DNA of 35,510 nt, taken from positions 1 through 35,510 of the forward strand of contig JBKDUF010000134.1 in NCBI GenBank assembly GCA_046339595.1. The letters run 5' to 3'. The notes below the pieces were generated by a model. The model had not been told where the DNA came from. It worked only from the letters and a program-made list of their open reading frames with translations, and ran no database searches. The translations under genes and the position numbers were made by a program. Origin of the DNA: Ga0077527 sp021300125. GTDB taxonomy: Bacteria; Pseudomonadota; Gammaproteobacteria; Burkholderiales; SG8-41. Of the stretch, positions 23,952-32,015 are shown one piece after another; the first letter of the stretch is position 1; each line of letters begins with the position of its first letter.

Positions 23952-24353
23952 ATGATCGTACGGACCGGACTGGTGCTGTTTGCCCATGGCGCGCGCGACC
24001 CGGAATGGGCCGAGCCGTTCCGCGACATCGCGCGCCAGGTCGAAGAAATGCGGCCGGACCTCGCGGTGCGGCTGTCTTTCCTGGAATTCCAGTCGCCCTC
24101 CCTGCCCGAGGCGATCAACGGCCTGGTGGCCAAGGGGCATCGCGAGATCCGCGTGGCGCCCCTGTTCATGGCCCAGGGCGGACACCTGAAAAAGGACGTA
24201 CCGGTCCTGCTCGACGACATCCGCGCCAGCCATCCCGGCCTGCGCATCGACCTGCTGCAGGCCATCGGCGACGCACCGGAACTGCGCCTGGCGATCGCGC
24301 AGTGGCTGGTACGTTCGTCGCCTCAACCGTCAGCTCCGGGGGCCAAGCCATGA
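23952..24353 (+). CDS. CbiX/SirB-like sirohydrochlorin chelatase domain protein
   Basis: A 133-residue single-domain CbiX-type protein. LFAHGARDPEWAEPF gives His12, and LFMAQGGHLKKDVP gives His78; these two histidines bind metal in the class II chelatases that insert Fe or Co into sirohydrochlorin. Short forms act as homodimers. No tetrapyrrole genes surround it, so the physiological metal and substrate are open. It starts 1 bp after the dut stop and overlaps the DUF192 gene by 4 bp, so these genes are coupled. Confidence 0.85.
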   Translation: MIVRTGLVLFAHGARDPEWAEPFRDIARQVEEMRPDLAVRLSFLEFQSPSLPEAINGLVAKGHREIRVAPLFMAQGGHLKKDVPVLLDDIRASHPGLRIDLLQAIGDAPELRLAIAQWLVRSSPQPSAPGAKP

Positions 24354-24802
24354 CACGCCGGCTCGCGCTGATGCTGCTGTGTTTTGCCGCCGGCTCCGCA
24401 CTGGCCCAGTCACCTGCGCAAAACCCGATGCCGGTAATGGAACTGCGCATCGGCAAGCACACGCTGAATGCCGAAGTCGCCCACACTGAACCCGACCGCA
24501 TGCAGGGCCTGATGCACCGGCGCATGCTGCCGGAGAACCGCGGCATGCTGTTCGTGTTCACCCAGGTCGCGCTGCACGGCATGTGGATGATGAACACCCA
24601 CATCCCGCTGTCGGTGGCCTTCATCGACGAATCGGGCACCATCATCAACATCGAGGACATGCAGCCGCACACCCGCGACCCGCACACCGCAAAAAAACCG
24701 GTACGCTACGCGCTGGAAATGAACCAGGGCTGGTTCCGCAAGCGCGGCATCGGCCCCGGGGCCAGGGTCGAGGGGCTGGAGCGCGCGCCGCCTCCGCGCT
24801 GA
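24350..24802 (+). CDS. DUF192 family exported protein
   Basis: A 150-residue protein. A signal peptide (about 1-20, RRLALMLLCFAAGSALAQ) is followed by a DUF192 domain with TEPDRMQGLMHRR, GMLFVF, HGMWMMNTHIPLSVAFID and ALEMNQGWFRKRGI. DUF192 proteins are small beta-barrel-like domains of unknown function. Its ATG overlaps the CbiX-like stop (ATGA). A strong bidirectional terminator follows. Confidence 0.88.
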   Translation: MTRRLALMLLCFAAGSALAQSPAQNPMPVMELRIGKHTLNAEVAHTEPDRMQGLMHRRMLPENRGMLFVFTQVALHGMWMMNTHIPLSVAFIDESGTIINIEDMQPHTRDPHTAKKPVRYALEMNQGWFRKRGIGPGARVEGLERAPPPR

Positions 24803-24814
24803 GGCGGTCACGAC

Positions 24815-24847
24815 AAAAAAAAGCCCGGGCATGCCCGGGCTTTTTTT
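24815..24847. terminator. Bidirectional terminator between DUF192 gene and sodB
   Basis: An A-tract of eight, a stem AGCCCGGG-CATG-CCCGGGCT and a T-tract of seven form a symmetric intrinsic terminator that serves both convergent genes. Confidence 0.92.
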
Positions 24848-24864
24848 ACGGCGGCATTCTCGGA

Positions 24865-25446
24865 TCAGGCGAAATTCTTCTCGGCGAATTCCCAGTTTGC
24901 AAGGCTCGCGAGGAAGGTCTCGACAAACTTCGGCCGCGCGTTGCGGTAGTCGATGTAGTAGGCGTGCTCCCACACGTCAATAGTCAGCAGCGCCTTGTCG
25001 CCGGTGGTCAGCACCGAACCGGCGTTGGAGGTGTTGACGATGTCAACGCTGCCGTCGGCCTTTTTCACCAGCCAGGTCCAGCCGGAACCGAAGTTGCCGA
25101 CCGCGCTCCTGGTGAAGGCCTCCTTGAAGGCGTCGAAGCCGCCCCACTTCCTGTCGATTGCCGCGGCCAGCGCGCCAGACGGCCTGCCGCCGCCGTTCGG
25201 CTTCATGCTGTGCCAGAAGAAGGTGTGGTTCCACACCTGGGCCGCGTTGTTGAACACGCCACCGGAAGATTTCCTGACGATGTCCTCGAGCGAGGCGTTT
25301 TCGAATTCGGTGCCCTTGATCAGGCCGTTGAGGTTGGTGACATAGGCCTGATGATGCTTGCCATGGTGGAACTCAAAGGTCTCTTTCGACACGTGAGGCG
25401 CCAGGGCGTCCATTGCATACGGCAGTTTGGGCAGTTCGTGTTGCAT
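24865..25446 (-). CDS. sodB: Superoxide dismutase (Fe type)
   Basis: A 193-residue cytoplasmic enzyme that converts superoxide to oxygen and peroxide. Metal ligands are His27 (FEFHHGKHH), His74 (VWNHTFFW), Asp157 and His161 (DVWEHAYYIDYRN). Gln70 in AAQVWNH is the residue that marks iron rather than manganese enzymes. ATG at 25446 is fixed by MQHELPKLPY; the longer frame covers the promoter. It is a single-gene unit between two terminators with its own promoter. Confidence 0.97.
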   Translation of the reverse strand: MQHELPKLPYAMDALAPHVSKETFEFHHGKHHQAYVTNLNGLIKGTEFENASLEDIVRKSSGGVFNNAAQVWNHTFFWHSMKPNGGGRPSGALAAAIDRKWGGFDAFKEAFTRSAVGNFGSGWTWLVKKADGSVDIVNTSNAGSVLTTGDKALLTIDVWEHAYYIDYRNARPKFVETFLASLANWEFAEKNFA

Positions 25447-25480
25447 GCGGCTTTGTCCTTGATGATCGCAAAAAGCCGTG

Positions 25481-25510
25481 ATCATATGCCAAGGCCGCGG
25501 CGTGCGCCAA
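25481..25510 (-). promoter_or_regulatory. Sigma-70 promoter of sodB
   Basis: Minus-strand TTGGCG and TATGAT are separated by 18 bases, about 35-65 bases before the sodB ATG. A direct GATCA-rich leader follows; no clear Fur box was found. Confidence 0.6.
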
Positions 25511-25546
25511 GACGGGCCATGCGCCTGCGCGCCGTGCACAGGACAT

Positions 25547-25575
25547 AAAAAAACCCGGGCGGCGCCCGGGTTTTT
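25547..25575 (-). terminator. Intrinsic terminator of the PuuD-N-like gene
   Basis: ACCCGGGC-GGC-GCCCGGGT flanked by seven As (Ts on minus) and five Ts. It lies just past the stop at 25597 on the minus strand and isolates sodB downstream. Confidence 0.88.
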
Positions 25576-25596
25576 CGCAAGCTCGGAGGCCCTGCC

Positions 25597-26184
25597 TCAG
25601 AGCCCGCCATTTTGCTGCGCCACCATGCAGAACAGCATCGGGATCGACAGCATGGTGTTGAAGCGCGAGGTCAGCATCGCCACGCGCGCGGCCTTGGCCT
25701 TGGCGTCGGCGTCAACCTGGACAATGCCCAGCGCCTTTTTCTGGTTGGGCCAGATGATGAACCAGACGTTGAACGCCATGATCAGCGCCAGCCACATGCC
25801 GATGCCGATGGCGACAAAGCCCTCGCCCAGCATCAGCGCCTTGGCCAGATACTGGTACATGCTCGCAACGAGCAGGCCGGTGACCACGGTGGCCAGTGCC
25901 GCCCAGCGGAACCAGAACAGCGCCGTGGGTGCGATCACCTTGCCGATTGCCGGCTTCTGCTCGTCGGGGATCTTCGGCATCGAGGGAATCTGCACGAAGT
26001 TGAAGTAATAGAGCAGGCCGATCCACATGATGCCCGAGAGCACGTGCAGCCAGCGCAGCACAAAAGCCCACCAGGCATGATCACCGGCACGCGCGCCGGC
26101 ACCTCCGGTGGCAATCACGATCACGGCCAGGATCACGAATCCGGCCAGCACGGTGCGACCCAGGGACTGGAATATGGCGCCCAT
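25597..26184 (-). CDS. Membrane protein of the urate hydroxylase PuuD N-terminal type (free-standing)
   Basis: A 195-residue membrane protein with about five helices (roughly 10-27, 38-62, 89-110, 120-145 and 170-188). WWAFVLRWLHVLSGIMWIGLL places a histidine inside the membrane next to a tryptophan, as in the N-terminal membrane part of PuuD-type urate hydroxylases. PuuD adds a C-terminal cytochrome c domain; here it is absent, as the gene stops after the last helix. No purine-catabolism genes are nearby, so urate oxidation is not supported. It has a strong Shine-Dalgarno (GGAGG) and stands alone between a palindrome-bearing promoter and a terminator. Confidence 0.8.
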   Translation of the reverse strand: MGAIFQSLGRTVLAGFVILAVIVIATGGAGARAGDHAWWAFVLRWLHVLSGIMWIGLLYYFNFVQIPSMPKIPDEQKPAIGKVIAPTALFWFRWAALATVVTGLLVASMYQYLAKALMLGEGFVAIGIGMWLALIMAFNVWFIIWPNQKKALGIVQVDADAKAKAARVAMLTSRFNTMLSIPMLFCMVAQQNGGL

Positions 26185-26202
26185 CTGTTTCCTCCTCTTG
26201 CG

Positions 26203-26239
26203 ATTGTATTGCAGCGGTTGAACAGTCCCGAATCGGGAC
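26203..26239 (-). promoter_or_regulatory. Promoter with palindrome over the -35 region
   Basis: On the minus strand TACAAT (26203-26208) is a good -10. The site 17 bases upstream is a poor -35 lying inside the perfect inverted repeat GTCCCGAATCGGGAC (26225-26239). The core CCCGA(A/T)TCGGG is shared with the desaturase promoter. Operator function is inferred. Confidence 0.4.
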
Positions 26240-26299
26240 AAAACTGGGGCACAGTCTAGCACGGCGGCCGGAAGGCGGAGCCGCCGCGGGCGCCGCAGG

Positions 26300-27268
26300 T
26301 CAGGCGGCGGCGAGGCTGCCGGTTTCGACCGCGGCGATGGCCTTGGCCTGGTTGAGGTCCTGGGCGTAGCCGCAGCCGTAGAGGCAGCAGGCGATCTGGT
26401 TGGCGATCGGCGCCGGCATCGGGATACGCCCCTCGAGTACGCTGAGCATCCAGCGTGCGGTGCCCTTGAGGTCCTGCGCCGCGGGCAGCGGATGCGCGCT
26501 GCGAGCGGTGGCCTCGCCGTCAAACAGCGTCTGCATGCGGCCTTCGTTGACCAGCACCATCGCAGGCCTGCGCTCGGCATCGACCACAGCATCTGCGCCT
26601 GCTGATTCAAACACCAGCGCCCTTGAGCCGCTGTCACACAGCAGTTCCTGCACCATCAGGGCTTCGCCGGCATCGATCGCCGGCAGCAACTGCAGCGCGG
26701 CGCCGCCGAAGGGGTCAGCCAGCCGCGCCAGCAGCCGCGCCAGCGCGCCGCCGCCCAGACGCACGCGCAGGGCGAGCAGATTGGCCAGCGCCGGCGACAC
26801 CGCGCCGGTGGGCACGAAAGCGGTCTGCCCGGCGGCGAGTGCCTGCTGCGCCTGGGCGAGGCTTGCGGTCGGCATCACGCCCAGCTCCCGGAACAGGTAG
26901 GCCGCGGACACGCCGCCTTCGCCGCTGAGCGCACCGTGGGCAAGCACCGGAATGCCCAGGCGCTGCAGGCTGAGGGCCAGCAGCGGCGCGAGATGCAGAT
27001 GGCCGCGCGCACTGCCATAGGCCGGCATCAGCACCGGCCGCCATTGCAGTGCCGGCGCCGTGGCATGAAACACCCGCGTGGACAAGGCCGACAGTGCACC
27101 CTGCAGTTCGCCGCGGCTGGCCGGGCGCTGCTGCAGCAAAGCGAGCAGCGCGCCCATTTCCAGCTCGGGCATGCCGCCGTCAAAAATCGCGGAGAACAGT
27201 TGCTCGGCTTCCTGCCCGGACAGGTTCTGGCCTTCGGCAAGCCAGTCGATCATGTGTATCCAGCCCAT
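26300..27268 (-). CDS. ybiB: YbiB-type protein (anthranilate phosphoribosyltransferase-like, TrpD2)
   Basis: A 322-residue protein with the fold of anthranilate phosphoribosyltransferase: an N-terminal helical domain (GQNLSGQEAEQLFSAIFDGG, GALLALLQQRPASRGEL) and a large domain with PAYGSARGHLHLAPLLAL and GEGGVSAAYLFRELGV. The PRPP-binding GTGGD signature of true TrpD is not present, so tryptophan synthesis is unlikely. E. coli YbiB is a nucleic-acid-binding member. ATG at 27268 has AAGGAG five bases upstream. It is divergent from the FrsA-like hydrolase across a 272-bp gap in which I see no clear promoter or hairpin. Confidence 0.85.
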   Translation of the reverse strand: MGWIHMIDWLAEGQNLSGQEAEQLFSAIFDGGMPELEMGALLALLQQRPASRGELQGALSALSTRVFHATAPALQWRPVLMPAYGSARGHLHLAPLLALSLQRLGIPVLAHGALSGEGGVSAAYLFRELGVMPTASLAQAQQALAAGQTAFVPTGAVSPALANLLALRVRLGGGALARLLARLADPFGGAALQLLPAIDAGEALMVQELLCDSGSRALVFESAGADAVVDAERRPAMVLVNEGRMQTLFDGEATARSAHPLPAAQDLKGTARWMLSVLEGRIPMPAPIANQIACCLYGCGYAQDLNQAKAIAAVETGSLAAA

Positions 27269-27540
27269 CTTCACTCCTTGCCTCCTTACCACGCGGCATC
27301 CGGCGGATGTCATGCCTGTGGTTTGAGCAACCCCCGTGCCATCTGTACATTACAGACCCTTTCCCCGTGGTTTCCGATGGTTTTCCTGCGGTTCAGGGGA
27401 GCGAGTACAGCTGGATCCGGCGGTAACCGCCACGCCACGGTGCATGGCACTGCCCGAACGCTTTATTTTGGTGCCGCGGCTCGGCTAAGCTGCAGCCGAT
27501 GGCAGGCATGGCCCGAACCCCCTGAAAGACCCCCGCCGCG

Positions 27541-28704
27541 ATGTGGTATCTCCCGATCAGTGACAGCGAGTTCGCTCTAGGCCGCACGCTGGCGCAGCTC
27601 AAGGCCGAGTTGCTGCGTCGCACAGAATACGACCTGATGCCGGTTGCCGGCGTGCCGCTCGACGACACGCGCGCAGTACTGGCGAGAGTGGACACCCTGG
27701 CACGGGACGCCTGGGCGCAGGCCTGGGCCGCGCGCGCGGAGATCCATCTCGAGCGCGCGGACGCGATGCGCGAGTGCGATCCCGCGGCCGCCTGCGAAGC
27801 GTACCGGCTGGCGTGGCGGCTGTTTCACTTCGCACGCTGGCCGGTGGAGAACACGCCCTTCAAGCGCCATGTCTATCCGCGCGCGCTGGCGGCCTTCCGC
27901 AACCACGGCCGCCTGCTTGATCCGCCGCTGGAAATGCTGCGCATCCCCTTCCGCAACGAAACCATCACCGCCTATCTGCGGATGCCGCGCGCCGCAGACC
28001 CCTTGCCGCTGGTAATCGGCATCAGCGGGCTCGATTCGCGCAAGGAAGACGTGATGGCCCTTGCCGGCGCCTACCTGCGCCGCGGCATCGCGCTGATCGC
28101 GGTGGACATGCCGGGCACCGGCGAGGCGCCCGCCACACTCGCGCCGGATGCGGTGGAGATGTTCAGCGCCCTGCTCGACTGGGTCGCCGGCCGTGACGAA
28201 CTCGACGCCGGCCGCGTGGTGGTGCAGGGACGCAGCTGGAGCGGCTACTGGGGGGCGCGGCTCGCCATCGTCGAACGCGAACGCCTGCGCGGGGCGGTGA
28301 TGCATGGCGGGCCGATCCACCACTACTTCCAGCCGCAATGGCTGGGCCCGTCATTGCAGTCGCATGAATATCTCTATGACTACCTGCCCGCGACCGCAGC
28401 ATTGTTCGGTGTAGATGGACTCGAGGCGCTGCTCGCCGCGGCCCCTGCGCATTCGCTGCAGGCGCAGGGCCTGCTCGGCCAGCCTGCGGCGCCGCTGCTG
28501 CTGATCAACGGTGCGCGCGACTCGCAAATCCCCATCACCGACGTCGAACTGCTCGCCGGCCTCTACCCGCAGAGCACGGTATGGATCAATCCGCAGGGGG
28601 GCCATATGGGCCGCTCGGCAGACTGGAGCGGCCGGCGGATTTTCGAGGAAGTCACCGCGCCCTGGCTCGAACGCGTGCTGCAGCTCAGCGCGGCGTGCGG
28701 GTAA
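27541..28704 (+). CDS. FrsA-like alpha/beta hydrolase
   Basis: A 387-residue alpha/beta hydrolase with a long N-terminal helical cap (1-130), the layout of FrsA and 2,6-dihydroxypseudooxynicotine hydrolase relatives. The oxyanion region is ISGLDSRKED (161-170) and VDMPGTGEAP. The nucleophile elbow is QGRSWSGYWG with Ser232; the usual GxSxG has become GxSxS. Asp327 (INGARDSQIP) and His355 (PQGGHMG) complete the triad. Substrate is unknown; esterase or C-C hydrolase activity fits the fold. Its 3' end overlaps convergent pcm by 20 bp. Confidence 0.82.
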   Translation: MWYLPISDSEFALGRTLAQLKAELLRRTEYDLMPVAGVPLDDTRAVLARVDTLARDAWAQAWAARAEIHLERADAMRECDPAAACEAYRLAWRLFHFARWPVENTPFKRHVYPRALAAFRNHGRLLDPPLEMLRIPFRNETITAYLRMPRAADPLPLVIGISGLDSRKEDVMALAGAYLRRGIALIAVDMPGTGEAPATLAPDAVEMFSALLDWVAGRDELDAGRVVVQGRSWSGYWGARLAIVERERLRGAVMHGGPIHHYFQPQWLGPSLQSHEYLYDYLPATAALFGVDGLEALLAAAPAHSLQAQGLLGQPAAPLLLINGARDSQIPITDVELLAGLYPQSTVWINPQGGHMGRSADWSGRRIFEEVTAPWLERVLQLSAACG

Positions 28705-29365
28705 AAGGCACAAAACGCACGTCCAGTACCTTGCGCCGGATCAGGCGACCCTGCGCATCCTTCTCGATCACGGTCAGCGACTGCACAGCGCCGGACGCGC
28801 CGAGCGGAATTACCAGGCGGCCGCCGGGCTTGAGCTGCTCGACCAGCGGTTGTGGCAACCCGGGCGCCGCAGCGGTGACCATGATCGCATCGAAAGGCGC
28901 TTCTTCCGGCCAGCCGGCATAACCGTCACCGATACGGGTGTGCACGTTGCGGTAACCCGCCGCCTTCAGCGCGCGCGCCGCTTCGAGTGCCAGCTGCTCG
29001 ACAATCTCGATGGTGTAGACCGTGCCTGCCAGCTCCCCCAGCACCGCTGCCTGATAACCGGAACCGGTGCCGACCTCGAGCACACGGTCGCCAGGACGCA
29101 GTTGCATCAGGTCAGTCATCAGCGCAACGATGAAGGGCTGCGAGATGGTCTGGCCGGCGCCGATGGCCAGCGGCCGGTTGTCGTAAGCCTGAGCCGCCTG
29201 CTGCTGCGGCACATAACGCTCGCGCTCGACCCGGCGCAGCGCGGCGATCACGCGGGAATCCAGCGCGGCACGGCCGGTCTCGCGCGCGGTCTCGCGCACG
29301 AGTTGCTCGATTTCGGCAACCATGCGGCTGCGGTGCTGGGTGTTGTCGTCAGCGGTTGCAGTCAT
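28685..29365 (-). CDS. pcm: Protein-L-isoaspartate O-methyltransferase
   Basis: A 226-residue enzyme that methylates isoaspartyl residues in damaged proteins using SAM, starting their repair. Motif I VLEVGTGSGYQAAVLGEL is at about 95-112, preceded by IGAGQTISQPFIVALM, and followed by the post-motif PFDAIMVTAAAPGLPQPLVEQLKPGGRLVIP split across the domain. ATG at 29365 is preferred over a GTG two codons earlier because GGAG lies five bases upstream. It overlaps the FrsA-like gene tail to tail by 20 bp. Confidence 0.96.
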   Translation of the reverse strand: MTATADDNTQHRSRMVAEIEQLVRETARETGRAALDSRVIAALRRVERERYVPQQQAAQAYDNRPLAIGAGQTISQPFIVALMTDLMQLRPGDRVLEVGTGSGYQAAVLGELAGTVYTIEIVEQLALEAARALKAAGYRNVHTRIGDGYAGWPEEAPFDAIMVTAAAPGLPQPLVEQLKPGGRLVIPLGASGAVQSLTVIEKDAQGRLIRRKVLDVRFVPFTRTPR

Positions 29366-29414
29366 GAACACTCCAGGTCAGCAAAGGACCAGCACCAGAA
29401 CAAACCGCCAGGAA

Positions 29415-29448
29415 CAAGAAAAGGGCATACCGTTTCCAGTATGCCCTT
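29415..29448 (-). terminator. Intrinsic terminator of the PsiF-repeat gene
   Basis: AAGGGCATAC and GTATGCCCTT form a ten-pair stem with an eight-base loop. On the minus strand it is followed by TTCTTG, a modest T-rich tail. It lies about 50 bases past the stop at 29500. Confidence 0.75.
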
Positions 29449-29499
29449 CTGCACAACGCTGCCGCACCGCAGCGGCGGTCATGACAGCCCCTGAGCCGA

Positions 29500-29898
29500 T
29501 CAACCCTTGAGGCAGCTGCTCATGAACTTCTTGCGCTCATCGCCTGACTTGCCTTCAGCCTTGGCGTTGCACTCCTTCATGCGATCCTGCTGCTTCCTCT
29601 GCGCCTCGGTCGGGCCTTTTTTCTCATCCTCGCCCTTCAGGCAGCTGCTCATGAACTTCTTGCGCTCGTCGCCGCTCTTGCCCTCGGCCCTCGCATTGCA
29701 GGCCGCCATGCGCTCCTGCTGTTTTTTCTGCGCTTCGCTGGATTCCTTTTTCGGTTTCTCGGCGGTCTTCTCGGCCGCTTTCTCGGCCTTTTTCTCGGCA
29801 GCCGGCGCGCCCTTCTTGGCCTCACCCTTGGGATCGGCGGCATGCGCGGTGGACAAGGCAAACAGCGCGCAGAACATCGCAGTCATCAGTGTTTTCAT
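29500..29898 (-). CDS. Exported protein with two PsiF repeats
   Basis: A 132-residue protein. A signal peptide (about 1-22, ending AHAAD) is followed by a Lys/Ala/Glu-rich linker (25-60) and two near-identical PsiF repeats (about 60-90 and 102-132), each with the core CNA-x-AEGKSGDERKKFMSSCLKG and two cysteines. PsiF in E. coli is phosphate-starvation inducible; its function is unknown. ATG at 29898 has GAGGAG six bases upstream; a TTG two codons earlier is less likely. Upstream DNA is very A+T-rich. Confidence 0.88.
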   Translation of the reverse strand: MKTLMTAMFCALFALSTAHAADPKGEAKKGAPAAEKKAEKAAEKTAEKPKKESSEAQKKQQERMAACNARAEGKSGDERKKFMSSCLKGEDEKKGPTEAQRKQQDRMKECNAKAEGKSGDERKKFMSSCLKG

Positions 29899-29910
29899 CC
29901 TCAACTCCTC

Positions 29911-29946
29911 AATAGATTATATAATTAAATCAATAAGTTATATAAA
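29911..29946 (-). promoter_or_regulatory. A+T-rich promoter region of the PsiF-repeat gene
   Basis: On the minus strand there are two candidate -10 boxes, TATAAT (29916-29921) and TATAAC (29937-29942), in a stretch almost free of G+C. The first would give a start inside the Shine-Dalgarno, so the second may be the one used. No good -35 was found for either. No clear Pho box was seen. Confidence 0.4.
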
Positions 29947-30023
29947 CCCGCCGACTCTTCCCGGCGAGATTGGCCCGACACCGGTATTAACGCCGGCAGT
30001 TGAGCCGCGGATGACAAGACCGT

Positions 30024-31034
30024 TCAGGCCGGCTGCAGCGCGAAGGCTTCGGCAAGCAATTCGTACGAACGCAAACGCGAGTCGTAATCACCGGTGATGG
30101 TGATCACCATCAGTTCATCCGCGTCGAATTGCGCCTGCACTTCGAGCAGGCGCGCGCGCACGCTGTCGGGTGTGCCGAGCACGACGCGGCGACGATGGTG
30201 ACGGATGCGTGCGTGATCGGCGTCGGTGTACGGATAGCGCTCGGCCTCCTCCAGCGTCGGCACCGGCTGGTTGACGCCGTAATCCATGTTCAGACGCCGC
30301 AGGTCGACACTCTGCGCAAGGCGCTCGGCCTGTGCCTGCGTGTCGGCGCAGATCACGAACACGCAGACCATCGCCTGCGGCCGCGGCTCACGCTCCGAGG
30401 CCTGGAAGCGGCGTTTGTAATCGCGCATCACGCCGTCACCACCCTGCGCGCTGATGAAATGGGCGAAGGCAAAGCGCTGGCCCAGCTCGGCGGCGAGCGC
30501 GCCGCTGTAATCGGAAGAACCGAGCAGCCAGATCTGCGGCGCGCCCGGCCCCATCGGCTGCGCCTTGACCCGGGCGAAGGGATGATTGCCGGGAATCTCG
30601 TCGTTCAGGTAGGCGTCGAGAAACCGCACCTGGTCGGGGAAATCATCAGCCGAGGGATAACGCCCCTCACCCATGGCCATCGCAGTGGCCTGGTCGCCGC
30701 CGGGGGCGCGGCCGATGCCAAGGTCGATGCGTCCGGGAAACAGCGCTTCAAGCATGCGGAACTGCTCGGCCACCTTGAGCGGGCTGTAATACGGCAGCAG
30801 CACGCCGCCGGTGCCGACGCGGATGCTTGAAGTCACTGAAGCGACACGGGTGATCAGTATCTCCGGACAGGGATCGGCCAGCGCCATGATCGAGTGGTGT
30901 TCTGCGCACCAGTAGCGGTGATAACCCCAGGCCTCCGCCTGCTGCGCAAGGCGCAGCGTCTGCTCGATCGCCTCGCGCGGCGTGGTGCCGCTGATGATCG
31001 GCGACTGGTCGAGCACACTCAGCTTCACGCCCAT
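30024..31034 (-). CDS. LLM-class (luciferase-like) flavin-dependent oxidoreductase
   Basis: A 336-residue TIM-barrel oxidoreductase that should use reduced FMN or F420-like flavin. VLDQSPIISGTTPREAI at the start, YHRYWCAEHHS, IRVGTGGVLLPYYSPLKVAEQF, FPGRIDLGIGRAPG and IWLLGSSDYSG are typical of the MsnO8/YhbW branch of this family. The substrate is unknown. ATG at 31034 comes 7 bp after the HDAC-like gene stop, and it is the last gene of the tight four-gene run. Confidence 0.9.
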   Translation of the reverse strand: MGVKLSVLDQSPIISGTTPREAIEQTLRLAQQAEAWGYHRYWCAEHHSIMALADPCPEILITRVASVTSSIRVGTGGVLLPYYSPLKVAEQFRMLEALFPGRIDLGIGRAPGGDQATAMAMGEGRYPSADDFPDQVRFLDAYLNDEIPGNHPFARVKAQPMGPGAPQIWLLGSSDYSGALAAELGQRFAFAHFISAQGGDGVMRDYKRRFQASEREPRPQAMVCVFVICADTQAQAERLAQSVDLRRLNMDYGVNQPVPTLEEAERYPYTDADHARIRHHRRRVVLGTPDSVRARLLEVQAQFDADELMVITITGDYDSRLRSYELLAEAFALQPA

Positions 31035-31041
31035 CGCGGCC

Positions 31042-31995
31042 TCACTCCGAACCGCGGATGAAGGCATCGAGAACGCTGCACCAGCCCAGCGCGAGGTTGC
31101 GGCGGTTGTAGCCGCCGCCGCCGAAACCCATGATGCGGCCCTGGCACAGCTCGTTGGCCAGCACGCACAGCCGCTGCGCGGCATGGGCGTGCGCCTTCGG
31201 CGTGTACTGCAGATGCGCGAGCGGATCGCCGGCGATGCTGTCGGCGCCGGCCTGGAGCAGGATGAACTCCGGCTTGTGCGCGCGCAGGTGCGCCTCGACC
31301 TGCTCCCAGGCGGCCATGAACTGGGCGTCGGTCGAGCCCGGCTGCATCGGGATGTTCAGCTTGAGCCCGGCCCCCGCTCCCTTGCCGCGCTCGGTGGCAG
31401 CACCAGTGCCCGGATACAGGAAACGCCCGTCCTCGTGGATGTCGGCGTAGATGAAATCGGGATCGGATTCATACGGGTAATACAGGCCGTCGCCGTGGTG
31501 GACGTCGATGTCCACATACGCCACGCGCTTCACGCCGTACTGCGAGCGCAGGGTGTCAATGACCACGCCGCAGTCGTTGAACACGCAGAACCCTGCGGCA
31601 CGCTCGCGTGCCGCATGGTGCAGGCCCCCGATGGGCTGGAAGCTGCGCAGGATTTCGCCGGCCATGATGCGGTGCAGACCGTCGAGCGCCGCGCCGACGA
31701 CATGCGCCGAAGCCTCGTAAACGCCGGCGAAGGCCGGCGTGTCGCCGTGGTCGATCAGGCCATGGCCGCGGTCGGAGAGCTGGCGCACCCGCTCGACATG
31801 GGCCTCATCATGGAAGCGGCCGATTTCCTCCGCCGTCGCCGCGCGCGAACCGCAGACCTCCGCGGACCTGTCGAGCTGCTGCCCGGTGGCCTCGCGCCAG
31901 AACGCATCCTGCCGGTCCGGTCCCCAGGGATGCCCGTCGGGGAAACCGTAGCTGCCCAGGGCTTCGTCCACATACAGCGCCACTTCCGGTTTCAC
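31042..31995 (-). CDS. Histone-deacetylase-family (class II-like) amidohydrolase
   Basis: A 317-residue zinc deacetylase fold. The active-site His pair is at 126-127 (GGLHHA), zinc ligands are Asp164, His166 (VDIDVHHGDG) and Asp252 (AGADSIAGDP), and the transition-state Tyr is 296 (FGGGGYN). All match the HDAC8 residues, so it should be active. Bacterial members deacetylate polyamines, acetoin-pathway proteins or lysines; the substrate here is unknown. It lies 20 bp after the radical SAM gene. Confidence 0.92.
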   Translation of the reverse strand: MKPEVALYVDEALGSYGFPDGHPWGPDRQDAFWREATGQQLDRSAEVCGSRAATAEEIGRFHDEAHVERVRQLSDRGHGLIDHGDTPAFAGVYEASAHVVGAALDGLHRIMAGEILRSFQPIGGLHHAARERAAGFCVFNDCGVVIDTLRSQYGVKRVAYVDIDVHHGDGLYYPYESDPDFIYADIHEDGRFLYPGTGAATERGKGAGAGLKLNIPMQPGSTDAQFMAAWEQVEAHLRAHKPEFILLQAGADSIAGDPLAHLQYTPKAHAHAAQRLCVLANELCQGRIMGFGGGGYNRRNLALGWCSVLDAFIRGSE

Positions 31996-32015
31996 TGCCG
32001 TTCCTCCACGGATAC

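Noticed and set aside
26225..26239. Palindrome as terminator of ybiB
   Set aside because: The stem would have a three-base loop and no T-tract on the minus strand; its position over a promoter fits an operator better.
26300..27268. True anthranilate phosphoribosyltransferase (trpD)
   Set aside because: The PRPP-binding GTGGD motif and the neighbouring trp genes are missing; the YbiB type fits.
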